From: Alphaproteobacteria bacterium
GTDB taxonomy: Bacteria; Pseudomonadota; Alphaproteobacteria; UBA9219
Assembly (NCBI GenBank): GCA_028716765.1
Contig: JAQUPC010000048.1
Span: forward strand, 1-15,608
DNA: 15,608 bases
Direction: 5' to 3'
Positions 8,126 to 14,383 of the stretch are shown here, one piece after another. Both the position numbers and the translations under genes were made by a program. Positions within the stretch are counted from its first letter, which is position 1. Each line of letters starts with the position of its first letter. Below the pieces are notes generated by a model, which was not told where the DNA came from, made no database searches, and saw only the letters and a list, made by a program, of their open reading frames with translations.

Positions 8126-9142
8126 ATGGTTATCGACGGCAAATTATCCGGCAGAGGCAAAGCCTCCGATGCTTCCGTAGTGACGGATGACGAAGCCGGA
8201 TTGCGGCTGGATCGCTGGTTCAGGCGGCATTTCCCGGCGCTTTCGCATGGCTCGCTGGAAAAAATGTTGCGTACCGGGCAAATCCGAATCGATGGCAAGC
8301 GTGCAAAGGCGTCCGCGAGGCTCGAGGCGGGGCAGGTGTTGCGCGTTCCGCCATCGTTAAAGCCAGTTAGCCCGGCCGGCGCGGCGGCGAAGGCAAAAAC
8401 GCGTCCGATTCGAGATGCTTCGTGGCTGCGCGGCCTTGTTCTTTATGAAGACGATGACGTTGTCGCCATCAACAAGCCCGCCGGACTGGCGGTTCAGGGC
8501 GGCACGGGGCTGAAGGAAAACCTTGACGACGCCCTGATGGTTTTCAGCAAGGACGGCAAAACAAAGCCGAAGCTCGTTCACCGGCTTGACCGCGAAACAA
8601 GCGGGGTTTTGCTTGTCGCGCGCACGGATTTCGCGGCGGCCAAACTGACGGCGGCGTTCCGGCACCGGACGACGGAAAAAATTTACTGGGCCGTGACCGC
8701 GGGCGTTCCGGAACCCGCGGAAGGGCGGATAGATTTTGCCCTTCTTAAGCGCGGGGAAAGAATGGCAGCCGTGAAGGAGGGCGAGGATGACGAAGCCAAG
8801 ACCGCCGCAACGCTTTATCAGGTGATGGAAAGCGCCGCGGGCAAGGCGGCTTTTGTCGCTTTGTGGCCTCTTACAGGCCGCACGCATCAACTGCGCGTGC
8901 ATATGGCCTGTCTCGGAACGCCTGTTCTTGGCGACCGTCTTTACGGCGGCGAAAACATACCCGGGCTGCCGCAAAAGGAAATCGGGGCAGGACTACACCT
9001 GCATGCGCGCCGGCTTGTCCTGCCGCACCCTCGCAAGGGTGTCATCGATGTTACGGCGCCTTTGAGCAAGGATATGCGAAAAACGTTCCGCTGGTTCGGA
9101 TTTGATGAGAAGGCGGAAGCTTCTTTTGATGGACATGGTTAA
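8126..9142 (+). CDS. rluC: RluA/RluC-family 23S rRNA pseudouridine synthase
   Basis: 338 residues from ATG 8126, chosen because GAGG plus five bases precedes it and it leaves about 20 residues before the S4 domain. A TTG at 8030 and ATG at 8093 are possible but have poorer ribosome sites, and the 8030 start lies inside a stem-loop. Residues about 21-75 form the S4 RNA-binding domain (GLRLDRWFRRHFPALSHG). The catalytic domain follows: NKPAGLAVQGG at 116-126, HRLDRETSG at 152-160 with catalytic Asp155, and GRTHQLRVHM at 251-260. The enzyme isomerises uridines in 23S rRNA; E. coli RluC acts at 955, 2504 and 2580. The match to RluC rather than RluD rests on overall resemblance. It stands alone between a divergent envelope gene and an unknown gene. 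Confidence 0.9.
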   Translation: MVIDGKLSGRGKASDASVVTDDEAGLRLDRWFRRHFPALSHGSLEKMLRTGQIRIDGKRAKASARLEAGQVLRVPPSLKPVSPAGAAAKAKTRPIRDASWLRGLVLYEDDDVVAINKPAGLAVQGGTGLKENLDDALMVFSKDGKTKPKLVHRLDRETSGVLLVARTDFAAAKLTAAFRHRTTEKIYWAVTAGVPEPAEGRIDFALLKRGERMAAVKEGEDDEAKTAATLYQVMESAAGKAAFVALWPLTGRTHQLRVHMACLGTPVLGDRLYGGENIPGLPQKEIGAGLHLHARRLVLPHPRKGVIDVTAPLSKDMRKTFRWFGFDEKAEASFDGHG

Positions 9143-9152
9143 TTTTGGCGTT
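9135..9152 (+). promoter_or_regulatory. Intergenic motif ATGGTTAATTTTGGCGTT, shared with 12216-12233
   Basis: It begins inside the last codons of rluC and runs into the gap before 9255. It differs at one base from the sequence at 12216-12233. Its complement contains TTAACCAT, which is the half-site described for the alphaproteobacterial cell-cycle regulator CtrA. The TTAA pair here is 8 bases apart rather than the standard 7. Function is inference. Confidence 0.25.
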
Positions 9153-9171
9153 AAATCAGGAAAGATTGCCG

Positions 9172-9243
9172 ATGAAAGTATATTCGTGTTTGAACAAACG
9201 GGGTGCTGACGTTAACTATCGTTCTGCGGGTTTAGAATTTTAG
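9172..9243 (+). CDS. Possible 23-codon leader ORF before the unknown gene at 9255
   Basis: ATG at 9172 follows an AGGAAAG sequence by 7 bases and encodes a short peptide starting MKVYSCLNKRG and ending RSAGLEF. Its TAG stop at 9241-9243 lies inside the TAGGAGA that serves as ribosome site of the next gene. The arrangement would permit translational coupling. It could equally be chance in a 112-base gap. Confidence 0.25.
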   Translation: MKVYSCLNKRGADVNYRSAGLEF

Positions 9244-9254
9244 GAGAAAATAAA

Positions 9255-10085
9255 ATGGTTTTTTCGATTTTTGACAGAGCCCATCTTACGGCTGACTATA
9301 ATCACAAGATATGCGCGTTGCGTGAGCAGGACGGCTATCGCCCTTTCGATGAGATTGAAAGTCTGGCTCATGGCGCAAAGGGGCTTCTCAACGTCGTTCT
9401 TTTGCAACCCGGCGATAACGACGAGACGCGCGAAGCAGCTTTAATGATAATCGAGGATTATAGAAGGCACGCGCACCACGTGAGCGCCGGGACCATTCTT
9501 CTTGACCTGCATGCGCAGGAAAAACCTTATGCTTCACTGGCGGCAGTCGATACAGCAAACGCCGAAGCTTGCAGCCATCTTAAGGAAGCCGGGCTTGATC
9601 CGGAAAAAACTGACAGGTTGGTTTGGGCCATCGGAGTTGCCGCCGACCGAACGCGCAACCGTGTAAGGGCTGAAAAGATTTGTTTGGAACTTGCTGAAGC
9701 AAAGAGAGCCCTTACATGGGCGGAGTTTTCCGACAAAAAAAGAAAATTCATAAACTTATGCGCGTTGGCCGAAATCCCCGCCGATAGGAGGCTGGAATAC
9801 AACGCTAAGTTTACGGCGAGCGCTGCCAAGACGCATTATCGTAGCGTGGAGGATTTTCTGGAAACTCTAAGCTCCGAAGGAAATACCATGTACTTCGAGG
9901 CCATCGATAATATGGCCGCGGATATTTGTTGTCATCTGAACGCCCTTGGGCCCAAAGAACTGGATGGGAAGATCGATGCCATCGTCAACGTGGTTACTGA
10001 CGTCAAGACGAACAATATCCCGGAGAGCAGAAGAGGCACTTCGGCCGTTATAGTACGCGCGTGGCCTAATCTGTCCCGGACTTAG
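9255..10085 (+). CDS. Hypothetical protein, 276 aa, helix-rich, cytosolic
   Basis: ATG at 9255 follows AGGAG(A) at a spacing of about 7-9 bases, so the start is well supported. The product has no signal peptide or membrane segment. It is rich in Ala, Glu and Lys, suggesting an all-helical fold. Visible patterns include RRHAHHVSAGT, a run LDLHAQEKP, and a cysteine pair in ADICCHLNA. I do not recognise a family. It follows rluC after 112 bases and is convergent with dnaB, 30 bases apart. A possible leader ORF and a CtrA-like motif lie in front of it. Confidence 0.75.
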   Translation: MVFSIFDRAHLTADYNHKICALREQDGYRPFDEIESLAHGAKGLLNVVLLQPGDNDETREAALMIIEDYRRHAHHVSAGTILLDLHAQEKPYASLAAVDTANAEACSHLKEAGLDPEKTDRLVWAIGVAADRTRNRVRAEKICLELAEAKRALTWAEFSDKKRKFINLCALAEIPADRRLEYNAKFTASAAKTHYRSVEDFLETLSSEGNTMYFEAIDNMAADICCHLNALGPKELDGKIDAIVNVVTDVKTNNIPESRRGTSAVIVRAWPNLSRT

Positions 10086-10115
10086 GGAATGACCATCACC
10101 AAATAAACGGGAGGA

Positions 10116-11618
10116 CTATTCCTCTCCCCCGTAGTGCCGCTCCAGATTGCTGAAGCGGGTAAAGGGGCCGTCGAAGTGCAAGGGCACGGTGCCGATGGGC
10201 CCGTGGCGCTGCTTGGCAATAAGAACTTCCGCGATGTTGCGGACTTCTTCGCCGCGGCTTTGCCAGCGCTCGTGGCGTGCGTTGAACTTTTCGTCGCTTT
10301 CGTCCTGGCGGCGGGAAGGCTCGCTGCGCGTGTGATAATATTCTTCGCGGTATACGAACATCACAACGTCGGCATCTTGTTCGATCGAGCCGGATTCGCG
10401 CAAGTCGGCCAATTGCGGGCGCTTGTCCTCGCGGTTTTCGACGGCGCGCGAAAGCTGCGAAAGAGCCAAAATCGGCACTTCGAGTTCCTTCGCCAATCCC
10501 TTGAGGCCGCGCGTGATTTCCGAGACTTCCTGCACGCGGTTGTCGTCGCGCCGGTTCCGGCCTTGCAGAAGCTGCAGGTAGTCGATGACGATCAGGCCGA
10601 GCGAGGGCACCAGCCGCTTCAACCGCCGCGCGCGGGTGCGCAGCCCTGCGACGGTCAGGCCCGGCGTGTCGTCGATGTAAAGCGGCGCGCGCGAAAGGAC
10701 TTTGGCGGCTTCGAGAAACTTGGTGAAATCGTCCTGCCGGATTTCGCCGCGCCGGATTTTGTCCGAAGGCACGTTGGAATGTTCGCCGAGCAAACGCGTG
10801 GCCAGCTGCTCGCTTGACATTTCCAGCGAGAAAAAAGCCACGGCCGCGCCTTCTTTTCCGCCCGTGTCGTGAAACGCGCGCGCGGCGCTGAAAGCAATGT
10901 TCGTGGCCAGCGCCGTTTTGCCCATCGAGGGCCGTCCGGCCAGAATGACGAGGTCGGACTTTTGCAATCCGCCCAGTTTGCGGTCGAGATCGCGCAGGCC
11001 CGTCGTAATGCCCGTAACGTGGCTGTCGCGCTTGTAGGCTTCTTCGGCAAGGCGGATCGAAACCGTGAGGGATTTCTCGAGTTTGATAAACCCGCGATCG
11101 AGTTCGCCCGTTTTGGCCAGCTCGAACAGGCGTTGTTCCGTGGCCTCAATCTGTTTGGCCGCCGATTCTTCCAAATCCTGCCGAAAGGCGTCGTTGACGA
11201 CGTCCTCGCCGAGCGTGATCAACTGCCGCCGCAGATAAAGGTCGTGGATCAGATGGCCGTAATCCGTCACGTTGATGATCGTGATGATGCTGGCTGCAAG
11301 GTCGCCGAGGTATTGCGCGCCGCCGACGGGGGCGAGGGCAGGATCGTTCTCGAAAACGCCGCGCAGCGTTTTGGGATCGGCGATCTGCCCGCGGTGAATG
11401 AGCGTGGTAATGGCCGCGAAAATGCGTTCGTGCACCGGATCGTAAAAATGTTCCGCCTGCAGGAAATCGCCGATCCTTTCATAGGCGTTGTTGTTGACGA
11501 GGACCGCGCCAAGCAAGGCTTGCTCTGCCTCGAGGTTATGCGGAGGCGTGCGGATGGGAGTCAGGTCCTGCGAAGCAACCGGGCGTAGAGCCGGAAAATT
11601 GGTGATGATTTCAGCCAT
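10116..11618 (-). CDS. dnaB: Replicative DNA helicase DnaB
   Basis: 500 residues from ATG 11618, a usual length for DnaB. Residues about 23-125 form the N-terminal domain (PHNLEAEQALLGAVL), followed by the linker helix and the RecA-like motor. Walker A is GRPSMGKT at 228-235, SLEM at 264-267 follows, Walker B is IVIDYLQL at 343-350, and the LALSQLSRAVE and RESGSIEQDADVV motifs are intact. The C-terminus carries VLIAKQRHGPIG, the arginine-containing end of the core. It unwinds DNA as a hexamer ahead of the replication fork. GTG 11654 and ATG 11630 are in-frame alternatives that would add 12 and 4 residues; no start has a strong ribosome site. No intein or truncation is seen. Confidence 0.96.
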   Translation of the reverse strand: MAEIITNFPALRPVASQDLTPIRTPPHNLEAEQALLGAVLVNNNAYERIGDFLQAEHFYDPVHERIFAAITTLIHRGQIADPKTLRGVFENDPALAPVGGAQYLGDLAASIITIINVTDYGHLIHDLYLRRQLITLGEDVVNDAFRQDLEESAAKQIEATEQRLFELAKTGELDRGFIKLEKSLTVSIRLAEEAYKRDSHVTGITTGLRDLDRKLGGLQKSDLVILAGRPSMGKTALATNIAFSAARAFHDTGGKEGAAVAFFSLEMSSEQLATRLLGEHSNVPSDKIRRGEIRQDDFTKFLEAAKVLSRAPLYIDDTPGLTVAGLRTRARRLKRLVPSLGLIVIDYLQLLQGRNRRDDNRVQEVSEITRGLKGLAKELEVPILALSQLSRAVENREDKRPQLADLRESGSIEQDADVVMFVYREEYYHTRSEPSRRQDESDEKFNARHERWQSRGEEVRNIAEVLIAKQRHGPIGTVPLHFDGPFTRFSNLERHYGGEE

Positions 11619-11688
11619 GGCCGGAACCATAGCAAATACCGCGCCGCGAATCACTATTAAGTTCCACTTGAAAATCGGGCCGTAAGCC

Positions 11689-11697
11689 TGTGGATTA
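11689..11697 (-). promoter_or_regulatory. DnaA-box-like 9-mer upstream of dnaB
   Basis: The plus strand reads TGTGGATTA; its complement TAATCCACA matches the DnaA consensus TTATCCACA at 8 of 9 bases. It is about 70 bases before the dnaB start. A single imperfect box can arise by chance. The surrounding gap also carries weak promoter-like sequences on both strands. Confidence 0.3.
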
Positions 11698-11743
11698 TGG
11701 GGATAGATTGCCTCGCTATATCGGACAATCTTCGCTATGCGTA

Positions 11744-11769
11744 GCTGGATTCCATCTTTCGCCGGAAGG
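11744..11769. repeat. Degenerate half of the intergenic palindromic repeat
   Basis: GCTGGATTCC followed by CTTTCGC and GGAA matches the right arm of the element at 14067-14092 at about 21 of 26 positions by eye. It lies between dnaB and the small membrane protein gene. It is probably a decayed copy. Confidence 0.5.
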
Positions 11770-11817
11770 GAGCTTCTTCTATTATGCGGCGGCCAGAGAT
11801 TCTATGGAGGGTTTGTT

Positions 11818-12195
11818 ATGAGCATTTGGGGTCAAATCATCGGCATCGTGTTTCTTCTCGCGACCGGCTATCTCATCGGCCATCACATGGCGTCGACTTC
11901 GGGCACGAACGGCCCGATTGTCACGATGAAATTTGCAAATGCGTCCGGCAAGAGCATCAAAACCATCCATCTTGAGCATGACGAAGGATTGATCGACCTT
12001 CATTTAATCCCGGACGGCGGCTCGAAAATCGTCCGTTTTTATGCCCCGCAGGAAACCAGCTACAAGGTCGAGGTAACCTTTGATGACGATAATTTCCTTG
12101 AAACTCCCAAGCGGTATATCGAGAGGGGCCAGCACGTCATCGAAAAGATCGAGGAACTAAAAATCACGCCGGATTTCAAGGCGCCGTTGGAATAG
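11818..12195 (+). CDS. Small membrane-anchored hypothetical protein, 125 aa
   Basis: ATG 11818 has a perfect GGAGG at 11806-11810, 7 bases upstream; an earlier in-frame start at 11737 lacks this. Residues about 4-23 (IIGIVFLLATGYLIG) form one transmembrane helix with a short N-terminus. The rest is a soluble domain with alternating hydrophobic residues, probably beta-rich: VTMKFANASGKSIKTIHLEH, a proline-glycine turn, and KIVRFYAPQETSYKVEVTF. It ends in an acidic/basic tail. I do not recognise the family. The gene is divergent from dnaB and is first of three small plus-strand genes, though gaps of more than 100 bases argue against a tight operon. Confidence 0.82.
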   Translation: MSIWGQIIGIVFLLATGYLIGHHMASTSGTNGPIVTMKFANASGKSIKTIHLEHDEGLIDLHLIPDGGSKIVRFYAPQETSYKVEVTFDDDNFLETPKRYIERGQHVIEKIEELKITPDFKAPLE

Positions 12196-12215
12196 GCCGG
12201 GCAAAGCCGCGCGGG

Positions 12216-12233
12216 ATGGTTAATTTTGCCGTT
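12216..12233 (+). promoter_or_regulatory. Second copy of the ATGGTTAATTTTG motif (CtrA-like half-site)
   Basis: ATGGTTAATTTTGCCGTT lies 20 bases after the stop of the 125-aa gene and before the gene at 12341. It differs by one base from 9135-9152. Its complement contains TTAACCAT. Position in two similar intergenic places is suggestive, not proof, of regulation. Confidence 0.25.
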
Positions 12234-12340
12234 TGCGGTTCTGCGGCTTCCTGAAACTAATAAATGCATCGACAAATCCACTACCTGCCGGTTTATATGG
12301 GCCGGGAGAAATATTTTATTCGATTTGACGGAGATGAATA

Positions 12341-12754
12341 ATGCCGGAGGAGAACGGATTTTGTTCGGGTATGAAAGAAATTTATCATGACTTTAAATAT
12401 TTTGCCCGCAAGCTGCTGGCCATTCCGGGGCGCTCTGGCATCCAGCTTTACAAGGCTCTGAGGACCGGTTTTGACGGATTGGAAACGCCGCGATCCCCCG
12501 TTTTCGCCCGGTACGCAACGCGCGCGGCGCAGGCTTTTTTGGCGCTGCCGTTGCCATTGTTGCTTTTGAAATATCACGCCGTTTCGGACAAGTTATACAT
12601 CGCCGTTCCGGAGATATTTCTCGCCATGTTTCTGTCGAACGCGTATCTGAACACTGCATTCCCGCAGCTTTCCGGCAAGCATGAGGTGGAAAACACGCCG
12701 CGAAGAAGGAAGGCGAGGGTGCGCGCTTTGCAGGGAAACAAGGGGCCAAGATAA
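12341..12754 (+). CDS. Small two-helix membrane hypothetical protein, 137 aa
   Basis: GGAG at 12330-12333 is 7 bases before the ATG. Residues 1-60 are amphipathic and basic (KEIYHDFKYFARKLLAIPG). Two hydrophobic stretches follow at about 61-79 (AFLALPLPLLLLKYHA) and 86-104 (YIAVPEIFLAMFLSNAYL), consistent with two membrane helices joined by a short loop. The C-terminus is strongly basic (PRRRKARVRALQGNKGPR), which would favour a cytosolic tail. No family is recognised. Codon use resembles the neighbours, and the antisense frames here are shadows. Confidence 0.68.
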   Translation: MPEENGFCSGMKEIYHDFKYFARKLLAIPGRSGIQLYKALRTGFDGLETPRSPVFARYATRAAQAFLALPLPLLLLKYHAVSDKLYIAVPEIFLAMFLSNAYLNTAFPQLSGKHEVENTPRRRKARVRALQGNKGPR

Positions 12755-12810
12755 CAGACGGTTTGCAGAGGCGCTAACGATGAATTCTGTTTCAATTTTT
12801 ACGATAAGTA

Positions 12811-12816
12811 TTGACA
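12811..12816 (+). promoter_or_regulatory. Consensus -35 box TTGACA in an AT-rich island
   Basis: TTGACA is a perfect -35 hexamer about 60 bases before the gene at 12876, inside a clearly AT-rich stretch at about 12783-12860. No convincing -10 box sits at the expected spacing; the best hexamers match only 3 of 6. It is the likeliest promoter location for the next gene. Confidence 0.3.
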
Positions 12817-12875
12817 ACGGTTTTTAAATTATTCATCAAGAATAAAGACACTTATTTTAGTGGGGAGATTCAAAT

Positions 12876-13121
12876 ATGGGCAGAAACACGAATAAAAATT
12901 CTGGTAACGGCAGCAAGGGCAAAAAGAGCGGAATAGCCGTTCCTCATCACTTTAAACAAGCGGCGGTCGAGGTCGGATTTCAAGTCCATACCGTCGAAAG
13001 GACATGCAAGGGGTGCATTTTTGTTAAAGGCTCGTTTCGCGACGGGACAAAAGGGAATTTTCCGGCAAAGGGCAAATATCTTCAAATTCGCGAAATGCTC
13101 GCGCAACACGTGCCTGCCTGA
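12876..13121 (+). CDS. Small basic hypothetical protein with a CxxC pair, 81 aa
   Basis: GGGGAG at 12862-12867 lies 8 bases before the ATG. The first 20 residues are hydrophilic and Lys/Asn/Gly-rich (GRNTNKNSGNGSKGKKSG), likely disordered. The rest is a small domain with C44-K-G-C47 and a Gly/Lys-rich segment. Two cysteines could be half of a metal site or a disulfide, but no partner CxxC exists in the chain. Its TGA at 13119-13121 directly abuts the stop of nudF on the other strand. A reverse-strand frame of 79 codons overlaps it but has no ribosome site that I can see. Function unknown. Confidence 0.65.
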   Translation: MGRNTNKNSGNGSKGKKSGIAVPHHFKQAAVEVGFQVHTVERTCKGCIFVKGSFRDGTKGNFPAKGKYLQIREMLAQHVPA

Positions 13122-13751
13122 TTAAATAATGGGCGTGCTGGCTTCGCTGACCAGCCAGCGGCTGCGCAAGCCGGTATGCTGGATCGCGAACCACTGCATG
13201 GCGATGATGGACGAGGCGTCGCGCAATTTTCCCGAATAAAGATAGCTGATGGCTTTTGCGGCGTCCAAAACGTGGACTTTGATGTCCTCGTTTTCCTCCT
13301 TCACGCCGCGAACGATGCCGTCCTCGGGCGCCGACGTGCGCCCCACGAAAAGCGTTACCTGTTCCGAGACGCAACCGGGGCTTGAGTAATAACCGAAGAT
13401 TTTTTGCATATCGGAGACTTCGCAACCCGCCTCTTCGAGCGCTTCGCGCCGCGCGGCGGTTTCGGGCTTTTCGCCGGGTTCAAGAACGCCCGCCACAAGC
13501 TCCAGCATCCACGGGTCTTCGTCTTTGGCCATCGCGGCAGCGCGGAATTGTTCGACCATGACGATTTTGTCATGCTGCGGATCGAAAAGCAGGACGGCGG
13601 CGACGCGCGCGCCGCGGTCGAGAATCTCGCGCGAAAACGCGTCGGTCCAGCCGCCGGCGAAGCTTTCGTGCTTTACATGAAAACGGTCGACGCGGAAATA
13701 GCCCTGAAACAGGGCTTCGCGGGCGATGAGTTCGAATTTCTTGTCTGACAT
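13122..13751 (-). CDS. nudF: NUDIX hydrolase, ADP-ribose pyrophosphatase type
   Basis: 209 residues. The Nudix box runs from G88 to C110 and fits GX5EX7REUXEEXGU exactly: G88, E94, R102-E103, E106-E107, G109. Upstream is VEQFRAAA and downstream YYSSPGCVSEQVTLFVGR, both typical of the NudF branch that splits ADP-ribose into AMP and ribose 5-phosphate with Mg2+. The end VSEASTPII is short and complete. No clear Shine-Dalgarno sequence precedes the ATG at 13751, so the start is fixed by length and by the typical N-terminal FELIAREALFQGYFRVDR. It lies downstream of tRNA-Asn on the same strand, about 85 bases away. Confidence 0.9.
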   Translation of the reverse strand: MSDKKFELIAREALFQGYFRVDRFHVKHESFAGGWTDAFSREILDRGARVAAVLLFDPQHDKIVMVEQFRAAAMAKDEDPWMLELVAGVLEPGEKPETAARREALEEAGCEVSDMQKIFGYYSSPGCVSEQVTLFVGRTSAPEDGIVRGVKEENEDIKVHVLDAAKAISYLYSGKLRDASSIIAMQWFAIQHTGLRSRWLVSEASTPII

Positions 13752-13780
13752 GGGAAATCATTAACAGGAAACGCCAACCG

Positions 13781-13805
13781 CGTCATCCCGGCCGAAGCCA
13801 GGGCA
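13781..13805. repeat. Degenerate GTCATCCC palindromic-repeat fragment
   Basis: CGTCATCCCGGCCGAAGCC resembles the left end of the element at 13983-14100 (GTCACCCCCGCGAAAGC). It lies between tRNA-Asn and nudF. It is a likely fragment, short enough that chance is not excluded. Confidence 0.35.
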
Positions 13806-13807
13806 TA

Positions 13808-13835
13808 GCTTTTTCCAAGTTCGCTAAGAAAAAGC
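13808..13835 (-). terminator. Hairpin directly downstream of tRNA-Asn
   Basis: GCTTTTTC at 13808-13815 and GAAAAAGC at 13828-13835 are perfect 8-bp arms around a 12-base centre that can add A-T and G-C pairs with a TTCG loop. It begins 3 bases after the encoded CCA of the tRNA on the minus strand. No T-run follows, so it may serve as terminator or 3'-processing structure. Confidence 0.4.
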
Positions 13836-13837
13836 CA

Positions 13838-13912
<75 letters not shown>

Positions 13913-13921
13913 ATTGGGGGC

Positions 13922-13950
13922 AATGTAGTCAAGCTTTCCCCGCTTCGCAA
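13922..13950 (-). promoter_or_regulatory. Sigma-70-like promoter for tRNA-Asn
   Basis: On the minus strand TTGCGA (13950-13945), a 17-base spacer and TACATT (13927-13922) stand 9 bases before the tRNA 5' end. Spacing and distance are what a tRNA promoter needs. Confidence 0.55.
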
Positions 13951-13982
13951 CCCTCGAATTTTGGCGTCTGTGTGCCGGAATT

Positions 13983-14100
13983 AACCGTGTCACCCCCGCG
14001 AAAGCGGGGGGCCAGCCGGCGAACGTCCGCGAGCCGTATGACTCACAGGCCGCGCAGACGCGCGGCGCTGGATTCCCGCCTTCGCGGGAATGACACGGTT
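13983..14100. repeat. 118-bp palindromic element with 34-bp inverted arms
   Basis: The left arm 13983-14016 (AACCGTGTCACCCCCGCG...) and the right arm 14067-14100 (...CGCGGGAATGACACGGTT) are inverted copies with only six mismatches by eye. Each arm contains its own smaller hairpin, CCCGCGAAAGCGGG-like on the left and TTCCCGCCTTCGCGGGAA on the right. The 50-base centre is GC-rich and also partly self-complementary. GTCATTCCCGCGAAAGCGGG-type repeats are common intergenic elements in Proteobacteria. No coding sequence is inside. It lies between two tRNA genes. Confidence 0.85.
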
Positions 14101-14113
14101 CTTTTGGTAAACA

Positions 14114-14148
14114 TTGTTGCTAAACCTCTGATTTCTGATTACTGATTT
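14114..14148 (+). promoter_or_regulatory. tRNA-Leu promoter region with a triple 7-bp tandem repeat
   Basis: CTGATT recurs at 14128, 14135 and 14142, a strict 7-base period. A possible promoter is TTGCTA (14117-14122), 17 bases, TACTGA (14140-14145), 10 bases before the tRNA. The box matches are weak, so the promoter itself is uncertain, but the tandem repeat is plain. Confidence 0.35.
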
Positions 14149-14155
14149 CAGGTGT

Positions 14156-14242
14156 GCGGGCATGGCGGAACTGGTAGACGCATCGGACTTAAAATCCGAA
14201 GCTGGTTACAGCGTGCCGGTTCAACTCCGGCTGCCCGCACCA
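14156..14242 (+). tRNA. tRNA-Leu (TAA)
   Basis: 87 bases with a long variable arm, as expected for tRNA-Leu. The acceptor GCGGGCA pairs with TGCCCGC at 14232-14238, then discriminator A and an encoded CCA at 14240-14242. The anticodon loop CTTAAAA is flanked by CGGA/TCCG, giving anticodon TAA at 14190-14192. The T arm carries GGTTCAACTCC. Confidence 0.97.
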
Positions 14243-14258
14243 TTAGATTTTCTTAACG

Positions 14259-14304
14259 ACTCCGGACTTGTTACGGGGGAGTTTAGAAAATTTTATGTCC
14301 CCCG
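14259..14304 (+). promoter_or_regulatory. Two mutually exclusive hairpins in the leader after tRNA-Leu
   Basis: ACTCC (14259-14263) can pair with GGAGT (14278-14282). CGGGGG (14274-14279) can pair with CCCCCG (14299-14304). Both need the G-run at 14278-14279, so only one can form. The second could act as a tRNA terminator. An attenuator is possible but speculative because the stems are short and one loop is 19 bases. Confidence 0.3.
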
Positions 14305-14329
14305 AAGCTTTAGCGTAGGAGGACTGATG

Positions 14330-14383
14330 ATGTGCACAACGACCCTGCCATTCACAGGAGATAATAATGTCCAACGAACTTGA
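14330..14383 (+). CDS. Possible 17-codon leader ORF overlapping the next gene start
   Basis: A perfect AGGAGG at 14317-14322 stands 7 bases before ATG 14330 (4 before ATG 14327). The ORF encodes MCTTTLPFTGDNNVQRT and stops at 14381-14383, running 17 bases past the start of the gene at 14367 in another frame. The ribosome site here is stronger than that of the downstream gene, which suggests translational coupling. It is too short to be sure. Confidence 0.35.
   Translation: MCTTTLPFTGDNNVQRT

Noticed and set aside
10134..10817. Plus-strand frames within dnaB
   Set aside because: dnaB is certain from its Walker motifs; these are shadows.
14162..14383. 73-codon plus-strand frame starting MAELVDASDLKSE
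   Set aside because: Its first part is the translation of tRNA-Leu, a known annotation artefact. Only the end (14330-14383) has its own ribosome site and is listed separately.
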